Shown here in pieces: positions 58,216 to 64,000 of a DNA stretch of 64,000 nt; position 1 is the stretch's first letter; every line of letters starts with the position of its first letter. Source of the DNA: Flabesymbios commensalis. Its lineage: Eukaryota; Annelida; Polychaeta; Terebellida; Flabelligeridae. The DNA lies in contig OZ024908.1 of the NCBI GenBank assembly GCA_964017125.1, positions 60,046,021 to 60,110,020 of the forward strand, read 5' to 3'. The position numbers and the translations under genes were made by a program. Below the pieces are notes generated by a model. That model made no database searches. It had not been told where the DNA came from and worked only from the letters and a program-made list of their open reading frames with translations.

Positions 58216-60339
58216 TTTACTGCGTATAGAGCAGTACAAAATAAATATAAATTATATGAGAAGGGGATTTTTCATTCTCATTCATCAGATCCACTATCCT
58301 TCCACTAGCGTCAGCTAGTAGTGCTAGTGTGGCCCTGAGAAGGAGGCTGGTGATTATTATGCCTGTCTTTTGTCGTCCAATTATTTCCATCATTTATATT
58401 AAACAGGGATATATCCTATCCAATCTAATAAACATGTCTGTCAAACTTTTCTCAACGGTTTCTATTGTGTTTTTTTTCTCGTAGATTTCAAATATGCCAG
58501 ATACCATTCGAGATTTTGCATATTTAATTAGCTAATTTGCATATTTTCAAAATGGCCACCAAAAAAAGTAATCGGCTATGAATACAGTCACAGCAATCAT
58601 AGAAATCTGTTTTTTGGCCCTAAGTTCGCGTTTTGAGATCCCATAATTCCATTTTGACGACAATATTAATTTTGGGGTCATTGGAAGGCCATAGGTCACG
58701 TGACCATTGAAATACAATATCCCACCTTTACGTTTTAGCAAAAAGTGCACAAATGGATTTTTTGGGAATAAAATGATGATTTGAATGCCTGATAATATAT
58801 ATTTAATTTCGGAGAGTTACATCTCTTACACAAGACTATATTTAATAATACAAGATAGCCGCCATAATTCAAAATGGCCGCCAGCCGAACCTAAAATCAA
58901 GATATCTTAGCTTCTATATATCATATTTAAGCCATCATAGTGTCTAGATTGGTTTTTTTTGGATCAAGGAATACAATGTCAGACATCATTATACTTTCAA
59001 ATGATTTTTTAGAGGTTTTTGAAGTGTTTTTGATCTCTATAGTTTGATATTTTGGCAAAATTGTGTTATATCATAGTTATATTTGAATAACTTCCTCCCA
59101 GAATGAGGTTATCATCCGCACACTGTTCTGAATTCACATGCTAACATGATATAAAGTAAAACCATATACATGACATGTATATGAGAGCGATAAAAGATGT
59201 AAATAGACATATCATTTACATTATAATACGACACAGTTATTTTGTAGAATATGTAGAACTACTTCCCAGAACTACTACCCAAGGGGTAAACATCATATTT
59301 TCTGGAAACTGACACGGCGTGTTGTAAAAGTTTAGCACCTGAAATGATATCTACATATATTTAGGATCACAACCTCGGTGCACAACCTTGCGAAGCCAAT
59401 AATGGCGGCCATTACCGAAAAACTTGAATTTGTCAATATCTCGGTCAATATTTAAGATAATTTGCTTTTAAAGTTGTCTAGACCAATATTGTCAGGGTCA
59501 AAGATCAATATAAAACCAGTCCTGAAGTGATGTTACGTCTTGTACATGTATACCAGTAGGCCTATATACACACAACTGTGCTTTAATGTTTTGGAAATAA
59601 TGTTTCACACTGTATAGTAATAATCACTTTTGATAAGAAAACATCATGAGCGTTCGATGTCATAACAATGATAATGTTTATTGATCAAAAACTTGATAAT
59701 AGAATAAATATTAGCCTTTGCAGTGATATAACATTTGGTATTATAATCACTTCATAACATAGTCAGTCTAAGGGGTACTGGGATGATTGCTAGTAGTAGT
59801 ACTTTTCGCACCAACCTGGGGAGGGTCATTTGGGATCTGTCCCGTCTGTTGCATGTTGGGGAAGCTGCAGCCTACCCGTGGCTGGCTATAATATCGTGGT
59901 GGATTGCTAACGGGGTAGCCTGTTTCCTCCACTCAATAGTGGTGCCAATGCAGCTCCCGCATCAGTACAGGCACTGATGTTGGCCATGCTAGGGCCTAAA
60001 CTACAGGCAATGGTGTTTGACATTAGGACGTGGGATGAATGGAGTTACCCTCAACTATTGTGACTCTTGAAGACTATCCGACCGGAGGATAGCGGAGCTG
60101 TGCTAAAGGCCTCGGTGTTTCAGCATTAAATTGCATATCAAAACCTAAGTCTTTGATCGTCTGGGCATGTCTGAGTGTAAATCCCCTAGACATGCCCAGA
60201 ACATTGGACAGTAACCCACCATGCCGTATCACCCCGCGCTCACGTCATCAAGGTCTCAATGTGTTGTACGCAGCTACCTTTGCTTAGATATCTCTGACAG
60301 ACTTCAACATAGCAGGGGATTTTTCATCTCTTACTCGAG

Positions 60340-60830
60340 CAGTTTGCTGTTGCAACCCTTCTTGCAGCCACGTGTCATTGTGTGTGTCATATGTGGTGGT
60401 CTTGGTGGGTTTGTAGAATCACCTGGGATCAGTTTATCATTTTATACAACCCGTCCATAGTCCTCAGGCTTGCAGGTAAGCTGGCGATGTAAGCTGACTT
60501 GTCAAGTGCTGTCACCAATGCTGCTCGGTTTAGATGATGTTCTAAAGCAAGAGGGTGGCAGCAATTTCAGCAGTGATTTGTTATATAAAACTTGATGAAT
60601 CGGAGTATATATAGCTATATCACAGCCTTCGAAGTTGGATTATGTGTTCACAAGAAGCTACTTTGCCTGGTCATACACATCTACCGTTATTTCAATGTGA
60701 GCACCATGGCATCATCAGCTATCATGCTATTTCCGTTTTCTGCGAACAATGATGGAGGCATATTGCTACATTCATGATCACCAATAAAGTTAATACTGTT
60801 AATGTCTCCACCACCTACTTTTTGTGTGTT
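60340..60830 (-). pseudogene. Relic of the repetitive family inside the giant palindrome, minus copy
   Basis: Minus-strand blocks are FIGDHECSNMPPSLFAENG (60790-60730), matching the FFxHENxxxPPSLxxxG segment, and then, after loss of intervening sequence, ALDKSAYIASLP, an IPGDSTNPPRPPH stretch and CKKGCNSK (60370-60347), the start of the C-terminal cysteine cluster. Strongly decayed. Confidence 0.6.
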
Positions 60831-60921
60831 AGTTGCCGAAGATTAGAAATGTCATTTCTCTTGTCAGACGAATCAATTTCGCTTATATACTATTTTAGTT
60901 TCTGGTTCTGAGTCTAGTCAT

Positions 60922-61137
60922 TCACGGGTGACAAGAGCTTCCTATAATTATGATCTTCAAAGTAATGGCAGCTATGGACACCATTTCTTTCACATCAAGA
61001 CCAGAAGCTCTGCTGAACATAGCTAACAGGGAGCGATCCAAGTGGTTTACAAGAGTTTTCCAACAAGACTCGCTTTCTTGATTTTCTATGTCAGACATGG
61101 TACCAGGAGGAACAAAGTGATCCTTCCATTTGTTCAA
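60922..61137 (-). other. Open frame at the centre of the giant palindrome, unrecognised
   Basis: A 71-codon frame with balanced composition (contains DIENQESESCWKTLVNHLDR). It lies at the axis of the palindrome and could be another decayed part of the repetitive family, but I cannot match it. Low confidence that it is coding. Confidence 0.2.
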
Positions 61138-61539
61138 CTAAATTTCACTTAGGTGGTGGATAAAACAGAGTGTACTAATTACAGTCACAAACATTGCATT
61201 TTATATTTGGTGATTGGTCGTTCATCTCAAGACAGCTATCCATTCACGAGTTTTGCCGCTGCAATGGGTCATGCAAAATCGGCTATTCATTCTCTACTGG
61301 CATGTTAAAGTAGGCTGAATTATATAACTACACTGGTAGACTTCGCTGATGATGGTGCTCCCATTGAAATCACGATATATGGGTGTCACCAGTCACAGCA
61401 GCTTTTTGTGAACTCATATTTCAACAAGAGAAAACTGTGAAATAGATACGCTCAGAGACAAAACGTTCTAAAATAATATTAATAAGTCAACACAGCTGAA
61501 GCTGTTGCCACCCAATGAAAATGCTTTCCGATAGCATAT

Positions 61540-61750
61540 AAAGCATGCAGCCAAGCCATCCTCAAGCCTTAAGACTATGGATGGGTTGTAGAAAATGGCA
61601 AGCTGATTCCTGTTCAGTCTACATGTACAAACCCACCGTCGCCACCACATATGATTCACATAATTTCATCCCTGCAAGAAGGGTTGCAACAAGAAATGCT
61701 AGTGTGAGAAAAGGGAAGTCCCTGCTATATATGATGTGACTGTCGGTGAT
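61540..61750 (+). pseudogene. Relic of the repetitive family inside the giant palindrome, plus copy
   Basis: The plus strand has a TNPPSPPHMIH stretch (61625-61660) and CKKGCNKKC (61673-61699), the mirror image of the minus copy at 60340-60490. It is the cysteine-cluster end of the family. The two copies are diverged, so the palindrome is not recent. Confidence 0.6.
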
Positions 61751-63559
61751 CCCCAAACAAATGCAGCTTTGCACAACACAACACATAATCCTTATAATTA
61801 ATTAGCATAACTGCATCATATACTTTTTAAGCACACTCACTTTTAATAATCTTATAATCGATATACAATGTAGTTGTGTGCATGTTGCTTCCTGCAAACA
61901 GTAGTTCCTTCGACAGTATTATTTTCAGCGCTCCTAATTTTTGTTCTATGTAACTTTAGGATAATTATGTTTTGAAGTGATTATTGTAACAAGTGATGTA
62001 ACACAACAAGCATTAATACTTATGTTAGCTCATAATCAATAAGCTTACCATTGTTATCACATCAAATGTTTTCTTATCAAACGCTATCAATGCATGGCTT
62101 TGTGTACTGTCATGTTAAAAAGACATAAAATCACTTCAGGGTTGGCTCTATATTGATCCTTGACCCTAAAAAATAGGTTTAGACGACTTTAAAAGCAAAT
62201 TATCTTAAATATTGACCGATATATTGACAAACTAAGGTTTCTCGGTAATGGCTGCCATTATTGGCCTCCTGCCAATTTCCAGTAGTCGATTTGCAAGGTT
62301 GTGCACCTAGGCTGTGATCCTAAATATATGTATACATCATTTCAGGTGCCCTACCTTTTTACAACACGCCGTGTCAGACTGTCAGTTTCCAAGAAAATAT
62401 AATGTTAACACCTTGAGTAGTAGTTTTACATACTCTACAACATAACAGTGCCGTATTATAATGTAAATGATATTTTTATTTACCTATTTTGTCGCTGTCA
62501 TACACATGTAATTTATATGGTTTAATTTTATATCATTTTAGTATGTGAATCCAGAACAGTGTGCGGATGATACACTCATTCTGGGAGGAAGTCATTCAAA
62601 TATAACTATGGTGACGTAGATGGATCACACAATTTTGCCAAAATATCAGACTATATAGATCAAAAACACTCCAAAAATCTCTAAAAATCATTTGACAGTA
62701 TAATGATGTTTGGCATTGTATTCCTTGGTCCTAAAAACCTTAATCAAGCCTCTAAGATCGCTTAGATATGATATCCAGAAACTAAGATATCTTGATTTTG
62801 GATTCGGCTGGCGGCCATTTTGAATTATGGCGGCAATCTTGTATTATTAAATATAGTATTGTGTATAAGATGTAACTCTCTGAAATTAAATATATATTAT
62901 CAGGCATTCAAATCATCATTTTATCCAAAAAAGGTCAAGTTGTGCACTTTTTGTTAAAACGTGAATGCTGGACATTGTATTTCAATGGTCACGTGACCTA
63001 TGACCTTCCAATGACCCCAAAATTAATATTGTCGTCAAAATTGCATTGTGGGATCTCAAAACCCGAACTTAGGGCCAAAAAGCACATTTTTAGGATTGCC
63101 GGAACTGTATTGATAGCCGATTACTTTTTTTTCGGCGGCCATTTTGGAAATATGCAAATTAGCTAATTAAATATGCAAAATCTCGAATGGTATCTGGCAT
63201 ATTTGAAATCTACGGGAAAAAATACAATAGAAACCGTTGAGAAAAGTTTGACAGACATGTTTATTAGATTGGTTAGGATATATCCCTGTCTATATGGCTA
63301 CATATAGGCCTACGTATCATTCAATAAGAATACATAAAATATAACGGATGGTGGTTCAAATATCAACGTTGTGTCAACGTATTGTGCTAGCTGGGTCGGT
63401 GTACTTAATAATCTTAAGACTTAGAAATATAAACCAGTTTTAATGAGAATTTCACATTACCAGTGCCTTTGAATGATAAGTCGTATAGATAAACATAAAA
63501 TACATAAAATGGCGTAAGTGACTACTTGCAACCTTTGGTTCCACTCAAATATTACAAAT

Positions 63560-63604
63560 TACATCTTCAAAAAGTCATAAAATTTATGACTTTTTGAAGA
63601 TGTA
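63560..63604. repeat. Perfect 45-bp hairpin
   Basis: TACATCTTCAAAAAGTCATA plus AA pairs perfectly with its inverse around a single A at 63582, giving 22-bp arms. It might extrude as a cruciform or be read as a hairpin RNA. No related copy was seen in the window. Confidence 0.9.
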
Positions 63605-63867
63605 TTTTTAATGTTCTCTAGCATCTTTAAAATTGTGTAACACCGGCACCAAAACTGGCGTCAACTTCGGAATGAAATTTGAATTCAGCTCGATTCCATT
63701 TCCAGCGATTAAAAAAATAATTGCAATTTTTTTTTCTACATATGGTAGAAAAAAAGAAAACTTTTTTTCAGTGTTTATTATGCAATGAAAATGTTGTAAA
63801 AAAAAGGAGTTATTATTGCGTCTTTGCTTCTATAGGCATGATGCACGACAAAAGTTTTTTTTAACAG

Positions 63868-63974
63868 GTTGCACCTCAGTAGCTAGTGTGCCTCCCTCAG
63901 ATAGCAACGCGATCCCTACGACGCCTTCGCATCCTAATCTGTCCATCATGGTGCAGGCGATTGCGAGTTGTCTG
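63868..63974 (+). CDS. Candidate internal exon (107 nt)
   Basis: Preceded by a T-rich tract and AACAG, followed by GTAAGA. It is open in the frame that follows a phase-1 intron, reading CTSVASVPPSDSNAIPTTP and then SHPNLSIMVQAIASCL, and is clearly GC-richer than its surroundings. It would join in frame to the signal-peptide exon at 53965-54019. Alternative: GTAGCTAGTGTGCC and CCTTCGCATCC resemble SINE A-box and B-box relics, so it may be a mobile fragment with chance splice sites. Confidence 0.22.
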
Positions 63975-64000
63975 GTAAGAAACGTGGGTTCCAGTGGCAT

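Larger units (their letters stand above)
58403..63289. mobile_element. Giant palindromic element with 1.35-kb inverted arms
   Basis: It starts ACAGGGATATATCCTATCCA and ends with the inverse (GGTTAGGATATATCCCTGT). Arms 58403-59775 and 61950-63289 match over their length at high identity, including AATGGCCGCC-like motifs, a GGTCACGTGACC-type block (58693 and 62990) and ACACGGCGTGTTGTAAAA near the inner third. Inside, inverted coding relics lie at mirror positions (60340-60830 minus, 61540-61750 plus). About 500 bp at 59776-60280 is present only on the left half. No target-site duplication is obvious. Confidence 0.88.

Overview
The window is eukaryotic genomic DNA: AT-rich, dominated by repeats, with spliced gene structure and no bacterial or organelle gene content. 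The types of repeats (tRNA-derived SINEs, jockey/CR1-like LINE pieces, fold-back elements, GGCGGCCAT-bearing satellites), the abundance of the palindrome TAGGCCTA, and a family of large proteins I associate with echinoderm, hemichordate, amphioxus and cnidarian genomes all suggest a marine invertebrate, most likely a non-vertebrate deuterostome. The species is not identifiable from sequence alone.

Only one host gene is well supported: a two-exon SLC2/Tret1-like sugar transporter at 7205-9245 (+), 517 residues with one 487-bp phase-1 intron. Just upstream (6640-6968) is an array of E-boxes. It holds eight perfect CACGTG sites, one canonical CACGTG-N5-CACGTG pair and several more E-box pairs at the same 5-bp spacing. 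That is the architecture of a carbohydrate response element (Mondo/ChREBP-Mlx site), sitting 237 bp before the start codon of a sugar transporter. A second, tentative gene starts at 53965 with a signal-peptide exon. A phase-compatible exon lies at 63868-63974, which would imply a 9.8-kb intron full of transposons.

The rest is mobile and satellite DNA. 0-6.6 kb: a LINE reverse-transcriptase fragment, old tandem repeats, a GC-rich element with inverted ends and a Copia-type integrase fossil. 10-20 kb: SINE, small fold-back, a 158-bp satellite and a large fold-back element (13.56-19.33 kb) whose arms surround a 21/63-bp minisatellite and one nested insertion. 20-32 kb: SINEs, twin 126-bp MITEs, a perfect 633-bp duplication, a 145-bp satellite and a diverged 690-bp duplication. 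32-44 kb: microsatellites, coding relics of a large repetitive gene family and a cluster of a 14-bp motif in both orientations. 44-54 kb: a 47-bp minisatellite, piggyBac-like MITEs with a subterminal hairpin and a TIR element. 54-64 kb: a LINE piece and two neighbouring giant palindromes.

The most interesting theme is the repetitive gene family. Relics occur at 25.56-25.76 (+), 35.94-38.32 (-), 38.90-39.97 (+), 41.77-42.52 (+), 60.34-60.83 (-) and 61.54-61.75 (+). They carry motifs such as FALDHPNYARWLPMHI, EEADT...SDTDVMVLA and a C-terminal CKKGCN cysteine cluster. The order of the motifs (DG-like, FDxY-like, EEADTR, DTDV) suggests a FEN1/XPG-like PIN nuclease core. Two relic groups lie inside long inverted repeats. 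I therefore propose that the family is carried by long-TIR DNA elements; this is inference.
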